Source: Luteimicrobium subarcticum (GTDB lineage: Bacteria > Actinomycetota > Actinomycetes > Actinomycetales > Cellulomonadaceae). From it: a stretch of DNA of 64,000 nucleotides. A model generated the notes under the pieces. It saw only the letters and a list, made by a program, of their open reading frames with translations. It was not told where the DNA came from and ran no database searches. The stretch lies in contig NZ_PGTZ01000010.1 of the NCBI RefSeq assembly GCF_002798015.1, positions 1-64,000 of the forward strand, written 5' to 3'. Both the position numbers and the translations under genes were made by a program. Positions 26,737-35,699 of the stretch are shown one piece after another (positions within the stretch are counted from its first letter, which is position 1; every line of letters begins with the position of its first letter).

Positions 26737-29640
26737 TCAGCTCGAGTACGCCTCGAGCGACGAGAGCTGCCCGGCGTTCCAGCCGGTGTTCGCCGTGAAC
26801 GTCAGCCGCAGGTAGCGGACCGACGACGACGGCACGGTCACCGTGACCTTGTTCCCCGTGGCGGGGTCGAAGGTGTACCCGGCGGAAGCGCGCAGCGTCG
26901 TGTACGTCGAGCCGTCGGTGCTGCCGAGGACGCTGAGCGTCTCGGTCCGCTTCGCCCAGGCGGCCTGCGGCGGGAGCGCGAGCACCAGCCGGCCGACGGT
27001 CTTCGACGCGCCCAGGTCGACCGTGATCGACTGCGGGAACGCGTTGTTCGGGCTCTCCCAGTACGTCGACGCGTTGCCGTCGACGGCATTCGACGGGACG
27101 TACACGTCCGCGTACGGCGCCGAGACGGGCCGGCCCGCAGCGAGGTCGGTCACCGGCGCGGTCGTCTGCGTCGGGGTCTGGGTCGGCGTCTGGGTCTGGG
27201 TGGGCGTCTGGGTCGGGGTCTGCGTGGGCGTCTGGGTCGGCGTGGAGCCGCCGCCCGCGGCCGTCCCGTAGACCTCGACGGACGACAGCTGGCCCGCGGG
27301 CCAGCCGGTGTTGCCCGTGACGGTGACGCGGACGTAGCGCGCCGTCTTCGACGTGACGGGGATCGTCACGGCGTTCCCGCTCGCCGGGGCGAACGCGTAG
27401 GCCTTCGACGCGACGAGCGACGACCAGGTGGAGCCGTCCGTCGAGCCGTCGAGCGACAGCGTCTGCGTGCGCGCCTCCCAGCCGGCGGGCAGCGCGAGGA
27501 CGACGCTCGCCACGTTCGCCGGGGCGCACAGGTCGACCGTGAGCGACTGCGGGAACGCGCTGTTGGCGCTCTCCCAGTACGTCGACACGTTGCCGTCGAC
27601 CGCGTTGCCGGACGCGTACGTCTGGACGTGCGACGACTCGGACGTCGCCTTGCCGCGGGCCAGGTCGCCCGTCCCGAGGGTGCAGCCGGGGGTCTGGGTG
27701 GGCGTCTGGGTCGGGGTCTGCGTCGGCGTCTGCGTCGGGCTCTGCGTCGGCGTGGAGGTCGGCGTGGAGCCGCCGCCGCCCGCGGAGGTGTAGACGGGCG
27801 CGGGCCACGGACCGCAGTACGGCGAGCTCGTGTACCAGCCCGTGTTGCCGCTGCCCACCAGCGTGATGCCCGTGTTCACGGCGCCCTGGCAGCTGTAGAT
27901 CGGGTTCGAGTACCCGACGTGGGTCGCCGTGACGTTCTCGAAGGTCGCCGCGAACGTCGACTGCGCCTGGACGACGAACGTCCCGGTGCCGTCGATGGTG
28001 ACGTTCTTGAAGTGGACCGTCTTGGTGCCGCCTTCGATGAACTGGATCGCCTCGTACGAGCTGTCGAGGATGTTCATGTTGGTGACGTCGATCGTCGCGT
28101 CGATCGGCTGGTTGAGGCCGTCGAACCAGATCGCGCCGACGCCGAACTGCCAGTTGAAGTCGGAGTTGCCCGCGCGGATCAGGGTGTTCTGGTCGACCGT
28201 GATGGTCCCGCCGATGCCCGCCGCGCCCTGGACGCCCGGGTACCGGTTGGCGATGTGGATGCCGCCCCCGTTGGTCACGGTGTCCGCGACCACGTTGTTC
28301 GACACCGTGATGTCGGTGCCGCCGTAGATCGCGATGTTGTTCGCGAGCACCGGGGTGATCACCGTGTTGTACGTGAACACGTTGTCGTGCTCGGCCGTCT
28401 CGGCCCACTCGGCGATGCCGTCGTCACCCGTGTTCCGGATGAAGTTGTTCGTCGCGGTCGAGCTCGTGACGCCCAGGTGGAAGTTGATGCCGTCGGCCGT
28501 CTGGTCCAGGATCCGGCTGTTCTTGATGGTGAGGTGGTCCATCGGACCGTCCATCCACGCCCCGACCTTGGTGTGCTGGATCCACACGCTGTCGATGGTC
28601 GACGAGCTCATCGCGCCGCCGAACCCGTTGACCTGGTCGGAGTCGTTGCGCTCCTTGACCTCGCCGAGGATCGCGAGGTCGGAGACGTTGACGTTGTGGC
28701 TGCCGCCCGCGGACGCGTCCTTGCCGTACAGGCCGACACGGTTGCCCGTGAGCTCGCTGTACCACTGGCCGGCGCCCGTGAGGGTGACGTTGTCGAGGAT
28801 CACGTGGTTGGTGACGAGGAACCTGCCCTGCGGCACGTAGACCTTCTTGCCCTGCGCCGCGCCGGCGTTCACCGCGTTCTGGAACGCCTGGGTCGCGTCC
28901 GCCGCGCCCGTCGGGTCGGCGCCGAAGTCCGTCACCACGTTGAGCGAGCCCGACGGCTGCGCGATCGGCGCCGCGACCTGCTCGAAGTCCGCGACGTCGA
29001 TCGTGAACGTCGGCGACTGGGCCGTCGACGTCACCTGCAGCCGGACCTTCGTGCCCGCCGCGAGGGTCGAGCCGAACGTCGTGCGGACGTCGTCGTAGAA
29101 GTGGTGCTGGTTGTCGCCGACCGAGTTGCTGAACGGGTAGCCGCCGTAGAACCAGCTGTACCGCGACGTCACGGGGACGTCCTTGAGCTTCGTGCCGTTG
29201 ACGAGGAGCGCGATCGTCGCGTCCCGGCCGGTCCCGTTCGCGCTGTCGGGGATCGAGTAGGCGAGGTCCATCGCGCTCGCCGCCTTGCTGAGCGTGAACT
29301 CGACGTACTCGCCCGTGGCGTCGAGCGTGACCGCCTGGCGTCCCGACGCCTCGGACGGCAGCTTGCCGTAGGTGCGGTCGGGGCCGATGACGGTGCCGTT
29401 GGTCGCGGCGTTCTCGGCCTCCTGCTCGACGAACGGGACGCTCGCCCCGCGGCCGGGGATGCCCACGGGGGACGGCGACGACGCGGTGGTCGCGGCCGTG
29501 GCCGTCGTCGCGGTGGTGGCGGCGATCCCGACGCCGAGCCCGAGCGCGGCGAGGGCCGCCGCGGTCGTGCCGGCGGCGACGGCCCGGAACCGTCCTCGGG
29601 GTTCTCGGGCGGGTGTGCAGGGGTGTGCTTCGTTGCTCAC
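26737..29640 (-). CDS. Secreted GH87 alpha-1,3-glucanase (mutanase) with CBM35/6 and two discoidin domains
   Basis: 967 residues. Long signal peptide (1 to about 52). A CBM6/35-type beta-sandwich spans about 70-230 (VEQEAENAATNG...YVEFTL). The catalytic right-handed beta-helix spans about 232-625, with the GH87 landmarks VTDFGADPTGAADAT, GEVKERNDSDQVNG, TADGINFHLG, NTGDDGIAEW and YCGPWPAP; the Asp residues in these turns are the likely acids. Thr/Pro linkers (TPTQTPTQ) then separate two F5/8C discoidin domains (about 650-790 and 828-967), which bind glycans. It hydrolyses alpha-1,3-glucan, a fungal wall and dental-plaque polymer. GTG 29640 has GAGAGG seven bases upstream. GH family assignment is by recall of these motifs. 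Confidence 0.85.
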   Translation of the reverse strand: MSNEAHPCTPAREPRGRFRAVAAGTTAAALAALGLGVGIAATTATTATAATTASSPSPVGIPGRGASVPFVEQEAENAATNGTVIGPDRTYGKLPSEASGRQAVTLDATGEYVEFTLSKAASAMDLAYSIPDSANGTGRDATIALLVNGTKLKDVPVTSRYSWFYGGYPFSNSVGDNQHHFYDDVRTTFGSTLAAGTKVRLQVTSTAQSPTFTIDVADFEQVAAPIAQPSGSLNVVTDFGADPTGAADATQAFQNAVNAGAAQGKKVYVPQGRFLVTNHVILDNVTLTGAGQWYSELTGNRVGLYGKDASAGGSHNVNVSDLAILGEVKERNDSDQVNGFGGAMSSSTIDSVWIQHTKVGAWMDGPMDHLTIKNSRILDQTADGINFHLGVTSSTATNNFIRNTGDDGIAEWAETAEHDNVFTYNTVITPVLANNIAIYGGTDITVSNNVVADTVTNGGGIHIANRYPGVQGAAGIGGTITVDQNTLIRAGNSDFNWQFGVGAIWFDGLNQPIDATIDVTNMNILDSSYEAIQFIEGGTKTVHFKNVTIDGTGTFVVQAQSTFAATFENVTATHVGYSNPIYSCQGAVNTGITLVGSGNTGWYTSSPYCGPWPAPVYTSAGGGGSTPTSTPTQSPTQTPTQTPTQTPTQTPGCTLGTGDLARGKATSESSHVQTYASGNAVDGNVSTYWESANSAFPQSLTVDLCAPANVASVVLALPAGWEARTQTLSLDGSTDGSTWSSLVASKAYAFAPASGNAVTIPVTSKTARYVRVTVTGNTGWPAGQLSSVEVYGTAAGGGSTPTQTPTQTPTQTPTQTQTPTQTPTQTTAPVTDLAAGRPVSAPYADVYVPSNAVDGNASTYWESPNNAFPQSITVDLGASKTVGRLVLALPPQAAWAKRTETLSVLGSTDGSTYTTLRASAGYTFDPATGNKVTVTVPSSSVRYLRLTFTANTGWNAGQLSSLEAYSS

Positions 29641-29753
29641 GGTCGGACCTCTCTGTCCGGTGCGGCGCCCCGAGGGGCGAGGCCGCCGGCAACGCCGCCG
29701 ACAGCCCGGTGTTTTCGGGCATACGCAGCAAGTGCCCGAATCCTGACTCGGCC

Positions 29754-29783
29754 ACAGTACGTATGTCGACAGTCACCACGCAA
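29754..29783 (-). promoter_or_regulatory. Candidate promoter of the GH87 gene
   Basis: On the minus strand TTGCGT (29778-29783) and TACTGT (29754-29759) are 18 bp apart, about 115 bp upstream of the GTG. Short inverted repeats (CGGGCA/TGCCCG around 29717-29739) between it and the gene could be an operator or a leader hairpin. Confidence 0.4.
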
Positions 29784-29893
29784 GAAGTCGACAAGAGAAG
29801 TTTTGTTTGAGAGCGTGGCTACGGCAGATCGCTACTACGACGCTGGCCGCCGCGGAGCGGAACGCCCAGGCGGCCCACCCGCGCTCACCGCGC

Positions 29894-30838
29894 TCACAGC
29901 CGCGGCGCGACCTCCTCGGCGACCAGCGCGAGGTGGTCCAGATCGTGCAGGTCGAGCGTCTGCAGGTAGAGACGCGACGCCCCCGCCTCGACGAGCCGGC
30001 CGATCACGTCCACCGCGTCGTCGACCGTGCCCGCGATGCCGTGCTCGCGCAGCTCGTCAGGCTCCCGCCCGATCGCCTCTGCACGACGACGGAACTCGGC
30101 CTCGTCCTTCCCGACGCACAGCACCAGCGCCGCCGAGCACGCGAGGTCGTCCGGGGCGCGCCCCGCCTCCGCCGCCGCGTCACGGACCCGGCCGAACAAC
30201 GTCGGCACCTCGTCGATCTCCGGGAACGACGCGTTGTACTCCGCCGCGAACCGGGCCGCGAGCGCCGGCGTCCGCCGCGGCCCGCTCCCGCCGACGACGA
30301 TCGGCAGCGGCTGCTGCACGGGCTTGGGCAGCCCGGGCGAGTCGACCAGGCGGTACAGGTCGCCCTCGTAGGTGAACGTCTCGCCCACGGGCGTGGACCA
30401 CAGGCCCGTGATGATCTCGAGCTGCTCGGTGAGGTGGTCGAACCGGTTCTTCGGGAACGGGATGCCGTACGCCTCGTGCTCGCGCGCGAACCAGCCCGCG
30501 CCGAGCCCCAGCTCGACGCGCCCGCCCGACATCTGGTCGACCTGCGCGACCTGCACGGCGAGGACGCCCGGCCGCCGGAACGTCGCCGACGTCACGAGGG
30601 TCCCGAGGCGGATGCGGGACGTCTCCCGCGCGAGGCCCGCGAGCGTCGTCCAGGCGTCCGTCGGGCCGGGCAGCCCGTCGCCGCCCATCGCGAGGTAGTG
30701 GTCGGACCGGAAGAACGCGTCGAACCCGAGGCGCTCCGCGGTCTGCGCGACCGCGAGCAGGTCGTCGTACGTCGCTCCCTGCTGGGGCTCGGTGAAGACG
30801 CGGAGGCGGACGGGGCCGGGAAGGTCGGTGGTGGTCAT
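29894..30838 (-). CDS. LLM-class F420-dependent oxidoreductase
   Basis: 314 residues, a luciferase-like TIM barrel. RLRVFTEPQQGATYDDLLAVAQTAERLGFDAFFRSDHYL is the flavin-site start, LGLGAGWFAREHEAYGIPFP the mid motif and PIVVGGSGPRRTPALAARFAAEYNA the phosphate-binding end. This subgroup uses coenzyme F420. Start ATG 30838 chosen as the first codon matching the family; the longer frame is antisense to the next gene's promoter. Substrate unknown. Confidence 0.9.
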   Translation of the reverse strand: MTTTDLPGPVRLRVFTEPQQGATYDDLLAVAQTAERLGFDAFFRSDHYLAMGGDGLPGPTDAWTTLAGLARETSRIRLGTLVTSATFRRPGVLAVQVAQVDQMSGGRVELGLGAGWFAREHEAYGIPFPKNRFDHLTEQLEIITGLWSTPVGETFTYEGDLYRLVDSPGLPKPVQQPLPIVVGGSGPRRTPALAARFAAEYNASFPEIDEVPTLFGRVRDAAAEAGRAPDDLACSAALVLCVGKDEAEFRRRAEAIGREPDELREHGIAGTVDDAVDVIGRLVEAGASRLYLQTLDLHDLDHLALVAEEVAPRL

Positions 30839-30914
30839 CACCCCACTCTGCCGCACCCCGGCCGCACCCCGGACCGCACGGCGGGCGCCTAGGCGCACCC
30901 GATATCGTGCGCCC

Positions 30915-32270
30915 ATGCCGCTCTCGCCTGCACTCCGCGCCCGCCTGCGCCCCCTGACCGGGGTCACCGGCGTGTGGGTGGGGTTCGTCGTCGTGCACGC
31001 CCTGCTGATCTGGCAGGCGCACGCGCACGCCGGGATGATGTTCGGCGACGTCGACCTGTACCGCACGTGGGCCCAGCAGGGCCTCAAGGACGGCACCTGG
31101 CCCGTCGTCGACTTCACGTGGGTGTACCCGTTCGGTGCGCTGGTCCCGGTGACCGTCCCGGGCTTCCTCTCGCTCGACGAGGGCGCCTACCAGAACACGT
31201 TCCTGCTGCTCGTCACGGCGCTCGACGCGATCGCGGTGGCCTGCCTGGTCCACCGGGGCCCGCGGCGGACGGTCGGCGCGTGGTGGTGGCTCGTCTTCCT
31301 GCTCGCGCTCGGGCCGATCGGCATGTGCCGGCTCGACGGGATCGCCGCGCCGCTCACCGTCATCGCGCTCGCGCAGCTCCTCCCGTCCCGCTCTCGCACC
31401 AGCGGACGGCCCGCCCTCGCGTCGGTGATCGCGACGTACGCCGCCTGGGTCAAGGTGGCGCCCGGCGCGGTCCTGGTGCCGCTCGCCCTGACCGAGAAGC
31501 GTCCCTGGCGCCGGGTCGTGCTCCCCGCGGCCGTCGTGTCGGTCGTGGTGGTCGGGACCGCCGCGGTGCTCGGCGGTGGCGGACGCGTGCTCGGCTTCCT
31601 CACCGAGCAGGGCACCCGGGGGCTCCAGGTGGAGTCGGGGGCCGCGACCCCGTTCTCGGTCGCGCGGCTGTGGAGCGGCGACTACAAGGCGTACTTCAAC
31701 GACGCGCTCGTCGTCATCGAGCTCGGTGGCCCGGGGACGCACGCGATGGCGAGCGCCCTCAACGTCCTGCTCGTCCTCGCGGTGGCGGCCATCGCCGTCC
31801 TCACGTGGCGCGCCGCCGTCAACCAGCGCCGCGACCTGCCCGACGAGGACGAGCGCCGGCTCCCCCAGCTCGAGCTCGTGCTGCTCTCGACGACCGCGCT
31901 CACGCTCTCGCTGTTCGCGTTCAACAAGGTCGGGTCACCGCAGTACGTGGCGTGGTTCGCGCCGCCCGTCGCGGTCGCGCTCACGGCGTTCCGGCCGGCC
32001 GAGTCGCGCGTCGCGGGAGCGCGCGCGTGGCGCGTGGTGGCCGTCGTCCTCGTGGTCGTCGCGGTCCTCACCCAGATCCTCTACCCGTGGCGGTACGCGA
32101 AGTACTGGCTCTACGCGGTGCCGTTCGACGTCGTCAACGAGGCGGTGCGGAACGTCGCGATCCTGGCGCTCGCCGCCGGGCTCACCGTGCTGCTGGGACG
32201 CCACGCGCGGCCGCGCCGCGGTGTCACGGCGTCGTCGGAGGCGTCGTCCGCACCCGTCGACGGATCGTGA
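30915..32270 (+). CDS. GT87-like polytopic membrane glycosyltransferase or DUF2029 protein
   Basis: 451 residues, about ten to twelve membrane helices. The periplasmic first loop has FGDVDLYRTWAQQGLKDGTWPVVDFTWVYPFGAL, with the early acidic pair (GDVDLY) typical of lipid-linked sugar transferases of the GT-C fold. Such enzymes add sugars to envelope glycolipids or glycans outside the membrane. ATG 30915 follows TATCGT (30903-30908) by six bases: leaderless. Divergent from the F420 gene. Confidence 0.7.
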   Translation: MPLSPALRARLRPLTGVTGVWVGFVVVHALLIWQAHAHAGMMFGDVDLYRTWAQQGLKDGTWPVVDFTWVYPFGALVPVTVPGFLSLDEGAYQNTFLLLVTALDAIAVACLVHRGPRRTVGAWWWLVFLLALGPIGMCRLDGIAAPLTVIALAQLLPSRSRTSGRPALASVIATYAAWVKVAPGAVLVPLALTEKRPWRRVVLPAAVVSVVVVGTAAVLGGGGRVLGFLTEQGTRGLQVESGAATPFSVARLWSGDYKAYFNDALVVIELGGPGTHAMASALNVLLVLAVAAIAVLTWRAAVNQRRDLPDEDERRLPQLELVLLSTTALTLSLFAFNKVGSPQYVAWFAPPVAVALTAFRPAESRVAGARAWRVVAVVLVVVAVLTQILYPWRYAKYWLYAVPFDVVNEAVRNVAILALAAGLTVLLGRHARPRRGVTASSEASSAPVDGS

Positions 32271-32403
32271 CCAACCCGAGACCCGGACGGACCACTTCGG
32301 CGGTCCGGCGCTCAGCCTGATCTGTTCCAATGGCTCTCCCGGTCGTGGCCCTCGACGGTGAGGGCGGCAGCGGTGCGGCCGGGAGGATCGAAGGAGATCG
32401 CCC

Positions 32404-33990
32404 GTGTTCCGAAGCCCGTTCCCCGACGTCGACATCCCCGACGTGACGGTCTACGACTACCTCTTCGCGTCCCTCACCGACGAGGACGCCGACCGCGTCG
32501 CGCTCGTCGACGGCCCCAGCGGGAGAGAGACGACGTTCCGCGAGCTCCGCGCCCAGGTGGACGCCGTCGCGGGGGCGCTCGCCGCCCGCGGGATCGGTGT
32601 CGGCGACGTCGTCGGGCTCCTGTGCCCCAACGTCCCCGCGTTCGTGGCCGTGTTCCACGGCATCCTGCGCGCCGGCGCGACCGTCACGACGGTCAACTCC
32701 CTGTACACCGCGCGCGAGGTCGCGTCCCAGCTCCGCTCGTCGGGCGCCCGCATGCTCTTCACGGTCACGCCGCTGCTCGCCGCGGGCGGCGCAGCCGCGG
32801 ACGAGATCGGGCTCGGAGCGGACGACGTCGTCGTGCTCGACGGCGCCGAGGGCCACCCGTCGCTGCGCGACCTGCTCACCGTGGGCACTCCCGCCCCCGA
32901 CGTCCACGTCGACCCGTCCACGCACGTCGCCGTCCTGCCGTACTCGTCGGGCACCACGGGGGTCGCGAAGGGCGTCCTGCTGACGCACCGCAACCTCGTC
33001 GCGAACGTCGCCCAGACGTCACCGCTGCTCGAGATGACGCCCGAGGACCGCGTGCTCGCCGTCCTCCCGTTCTTCCACATCTACGGGCTGACCGTGCTGC
33101 TGAACCTCGCGCTCGTGAAGCGCGCGCGGCTCGTCACGATGCCGCGGTTCGACCTGCAGCAGTTCCTCCAGCTCGTCCAGGACCAGGGCTGCACCTACCT
33201 GTTCATCGCGCCGCCCATCGCGGTCGCGCTCGCGAAGCACCCCATGGTCGCGGAGTACGACCTGAGGACCGTGCACACCGTCCTGTCGGGCGCGGCACCG
33301 CTCGACGCCGCGCTCGGGCAGGCCGTCGCGGAGCGCCTCGGGTGCCGGGTCAAGCAGGGCTACGGCATGACCGAGATGAGCCCGGTGAGCCACGTCATCC
33401 CGGCGTCTGCGGACCTGCCGCTCGACTCCGTCGGTTGGACGATCCCGAACACCGAGTGCCGCCTCGTGGACCCCGCGACCGGGCAGGACATCGACGTCCC
33501 CGCCGAGGGCGAGAGCGAGGCGGGCGAGCTCTGGGTCCGCGGCCCGCAGGTCATGGTCGGATACCTCGACAACGCGCAGGCGACCGCCGACACGCTCGAC
33601 GACGACGGCTTCCTGCACACCGGTGACATGGCGACCGTCCGGGCCGACGGTGTCGTCACGATCGTCGACCGGCTCAAGGAGCTCATCAAGTACCACGGCT
33701 ACCAGGTCGCCCCCGCCGAGCTCGAGGCCCTGCTCCTCACGCACGACGACGTGGCCGACTCGGCCGTCATCGGCATCCGGGACGAGGAGGGCGAGGAGGT
33801 CCCCAAGGCGTACGTCGTCCTGCAGCCCGGCCGCGCGGTCTCGGGGGACGAGATCATCGCGTGGGTCGCCGAGCGGGTCGCCCCGCACAAGAAGGTCCGA
33901 CGCGTCGAGATCGTCGAGGCCATCCCGAAGTCGTCGTCCGGCAAGATCCTGCGCCGCGACCTGCGTGCCCGCGAGGCGGGCCGTCTCTGA
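32404..33990 (+). CDS. AMP-forming acyl/aryl-CoA ligase, 4-coumarate-CoA ligase-like
   Basis: 528 residues. P-loop LPYSSGTTGVAKGVLLTHRN (A3), YGMTEMSPVSH (A5), HTGDMATVRADGVVTIVDRLKELIKYHGYQVAP (A7-A8) and the catalytic Lys in PKSSSGKILRRDL (A10). Activates a carboxylate to adenylate then CoA thioester. Closest in pattern to 4-coumarate:CoA ligases of actinobacteria; a plant-phenolic or fatty substrate is possible. GTG 32404 has GGAG eight bases upstream. No pathway partners adjacent. Confidence 0.9.
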   Translation: MFRSPFPDVDIPDVTVYDYLFASLTDEDADRVALVDGPSGRETTFRELRAQVDAVAGALAARGIGVGDVVGLLCPNVPAFVAVFHGILRAGATVTTVNSLYTAREVASQLRSSGARMLFTVTPLLAAGGAAADEIGLGADDVVVLDGAEGHPSLRDLLTVGTPAPDVHVDPSTHVAVLPYSSGTTGVAKGVLLTHRNLVANVAQTSPLLEMTPEDRVLAVLPFFHIYGLTVLLNLALVKRARLVTMPRFDLQQFLQLVQDQGCTYLFIAPPIAVALAKHPMVAEYDLRTVHTVLSGAAPLDAALGQAVAERLGCRVKQGYGMTEMSPVSHVIPASADLPLDSVGWTIPNTECRLVDPATGQDIDVPAEGESEAGELWVRGPQVMVGYLDNAQATADTLDDDGFLHTGDMATVRADGVVTIVDRLKELIKYHGYQVAPAELEALLLTHDDVADSAVIGIRDEEGEEVPKAYVVLQPGRAVSGDEIIAWVAERVAPHKKVRRVEIVEAIPKSSSGKILRRDLRAREAGRL

Positions 33991-34022
33991 GGCAACTCGA
34001 CCCGCGAGATTGTTCGCGGCCC

Positions 34023-34083
34023 TTGTAAACCCCGATGGCACGCGGCTAGCGTCGTGCCTGCGCCCTGACGGCGCAGACACGAC
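34023..34083 (+). promoter_or_regulatory. Chitinase promoter and structured leader
   Basis: TTGTAA (34023-34028), 18 bp, TAGCGT (34047-34052). The leader then begins with a 14-bp hairpin (34051-34064 with 34070-34083, one mismatch) and is about 90 nt long before the ribosome site GGGAG. No known riboswitch pattern was recognised. Confidence 0.45.
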
Positions 34084-34148
34084 GCGGCGTGCAACGTGGC
34101 GCGCCGCCCGGAATGCCCCTCTACGGAGGGCGCAGCAAGGGAGTTGCT

Positions 34149-35249
34149 TTGAAGCGTTCCGTGTTCCTCTCCGGGGCGGCGCTCGCCGCCTCCGCACTCG
34201 TGGCCATCGGCCCACTCGCCTCGTCGGCCACCGCGCAGGGCGGCTCCGGGGACCTGCGTCCCGGCCTGCCGCTGCCGCTCCACGTCTCCGCGCCCTACCT
34301 GGACGTCACGGCCGTCGACTCGATCGCCCAGACCGCGAAGGACTCGGGCAACAAGTACATGACGCTCGCGTTCCTGCAGACGGACGAGCCCGGCTCGTGC
34401 GACCTGTACTGGGCCGGCAACAAGGAGACGTCGGTCGCTGACGGCGCCTACAAGGACGAGATCGCGGCCATCCGCAAGGCCGGCGGCGACGTCATCATCT
34501 CGTTCGGTGGCTACAACGCCACGAACGACACCACCACCTGGGCGGGCGACCCGGCGCAGCTCCACGAGATCGCGGACTCCTGCACCGACGTCCACAAGAT
34601 CGCCCAGGCGTACGAGAAGGTCGTCACGACGTACGGCGTGACCCGTCTCGACATGGACATCGAGGGCGACTCGATCAAGAACACGCCCGGCGTGGAGCGC
34701 CGCAACGCGGCCATCGCCGAGCTGCAGCGCTGGGCCGTGAAGAACCACCGCGTCGTCGACGTCACCTACACCCTGCCGTCGACACCGAACGGTCTCGTCC
34801 AGACGGGCAAGGACCTCGTGTCGTCCGCCAAGGCGCACGGTGCCGTCATCCGCACGTTCAACGTCATGACGTTCGACTACTGGGACGGTGCCCAGCACGA
34901 CATGGTGGCCGACGCGCAGACCGCGGCCACGGGCCTGCTCGACCAGGTGCACGAGCTCTACGCACCCCGTGTGCCGAAGGCCCTGCTGTGGAACGCGATC
35001 GGCGTGGTCCAGATGAACGGCATCGACGACTTCGGCCCGACCGAGACGCTCTCCGTCGACCAGGCGAAGACGTTCCAGAGGTGGGCGACGCAGAAGCATC
35101 TCGGCTACATCGGCTTCTGGGCCGTCCAGCGTGACCACCAGGGCACCGACTGCGTCGGCGTCAAGGGCGCGTGGAACTGCTCGGGCGTCGAGCAGGGCGA
35201 CTGGGCCTTCTCGAAGGCTTTCGCCCCGTTCACCTCGTGGTGGCCGTGA
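34149..35249 (+). CDS. Secreted GH18 chitinase
   Basis: 366 residues from TTG 34149, which is chosen because AAGGGAG ends five bases upstream and a signal peptide follows at once (KRSVFLSGAALAASALVAIGPLASSATAQ). The GH18 catalytic motif appears as TRLDMDIEGD (consensus DxxDxDxE, Glu is the acid). ISFGGYNA is the second conserved strand. A single catalytic domain with no carbohydrate-binding module, ending in SKAFAPFTSWWP. Degrades chitin outside the cell. A strong hairpin terminator follows. Confidence 0.88.
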   Translation: MKRSVFLSGAALAASALVAIGPLASSATAQGGSGDLRPGLPLPLHVSAPYLDVTAVDSIAQTAKDSGNKYMTLAFLQTDEPGSCDLYWAGNKETSVADGAYKDEIAAIRKAGGDVIISFGGYNATNDTTTWAGDPAQLHEIADSCTDVHKIAQAYEKVVTTYGVTRLDMDIEGDSIKNTPGVERRNAAIAELQRWAVKNHRVVDVTYTLPSTPNGLVQTGKDLVSSAKAHGAVIRTFNVMTFDYWDGAQHDMVADAQTAATGLLDQVHELYAPRVPKALLWNAIGVVQMNGIDDFGPTETLSVDQAKTFQRWATQKHLGYIGFWAVQRDHQGTDCVGVKGAWNCSGVEQGDWAFSKAFAPFTSWWP

Positions 35250-35262
35250 TCTGACCCGGACG

Positions 35263-35292
35263 GGGCCCCGCAGTCTGCAGACTGCGGGGCCC
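35263..35292 (+). terminator. Chitinase hairpin terminator
   Basis: A perfectly palindromic 30-bp sequence 14 bases after the stop codon, half-site GGGCCCCGCAGTCTG. Confidence 0.85.
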
Positions 35293-35372
35293 TGTGCTTG
35301 TACGATTTCGCCGACGCCGCGTGGCGTCGTCCCACCGGGACGCACGGCCAGACGGGACCGAGGACAGCAACG

Positions 35373-35693
35373 ATGGAGCACGAGAACGCCCACGGGGGCA
35401 TCCGGATCGAGGACGACGGTTCCACCTGGGTCCTGTGGGGCGACGTCGACCACGCACTCACGGCCCCCGTCGCCGACGAGCTCCTCGAGGGCGTCGAGAC
35501 CGTCGCGCGCCTCACCCTGGACCTCGGCGCCGTGACCTTCATGGACTCCGCCGGCCTGCGCCTCATCCTGCTCGCCGCGTCCCAACGCCCCACGAAGCTG
35601 CGTGCGATCTCGCAGCCTGTGAACGCGCTGCTCGAGATGACGATGACGTGGGAGGCGTTCGGCCTGCGCCCGGGCGAGGCGACCGTGGTCTGA
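35373..35693 (+). CDS. STAS domain protein (anti-sigma factor antagonist-like)
   Basis: 106 residues, one STAS domain. LDLGAVTFMDSAGLRLILLAA contains the Ser (MDS) phosphorylated by kinase/anti-sigma partners in SpoIIAA-type switches. ATG 35373 has AGGACAG upstream. No anti-sigma or phosphatase gene is adjacent, so the partner is elsewhere. It ends 6 bp before the convergent response regulator gene. Confidence 0.85.
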   Translation: MEHENAHGGIRIEDDGSTWVLWGDVDHALTAPVADELLEGVETVARLTLDLGAVTFMDSAGLRLILLAASQRPTKLRAISQPVNALLEMTMTWEAFGLRPGEATVV

Positions 35694-35699
35694 CGTCGG

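Noticed and set aside
26305-30375. A 1356-codon plus-strand open frame over the GH87 gene
   Set aside because: Antisense to a well-supported secreted enzyme; composition is typical of high-GC shadow frames.
34023-34148. Known riboswitch (c-di-GMP or c-di-AMP type) in the chitinase leader
   Set aside because: Hairpins exist but the conserved core sequences of these riboswitches are not seen.
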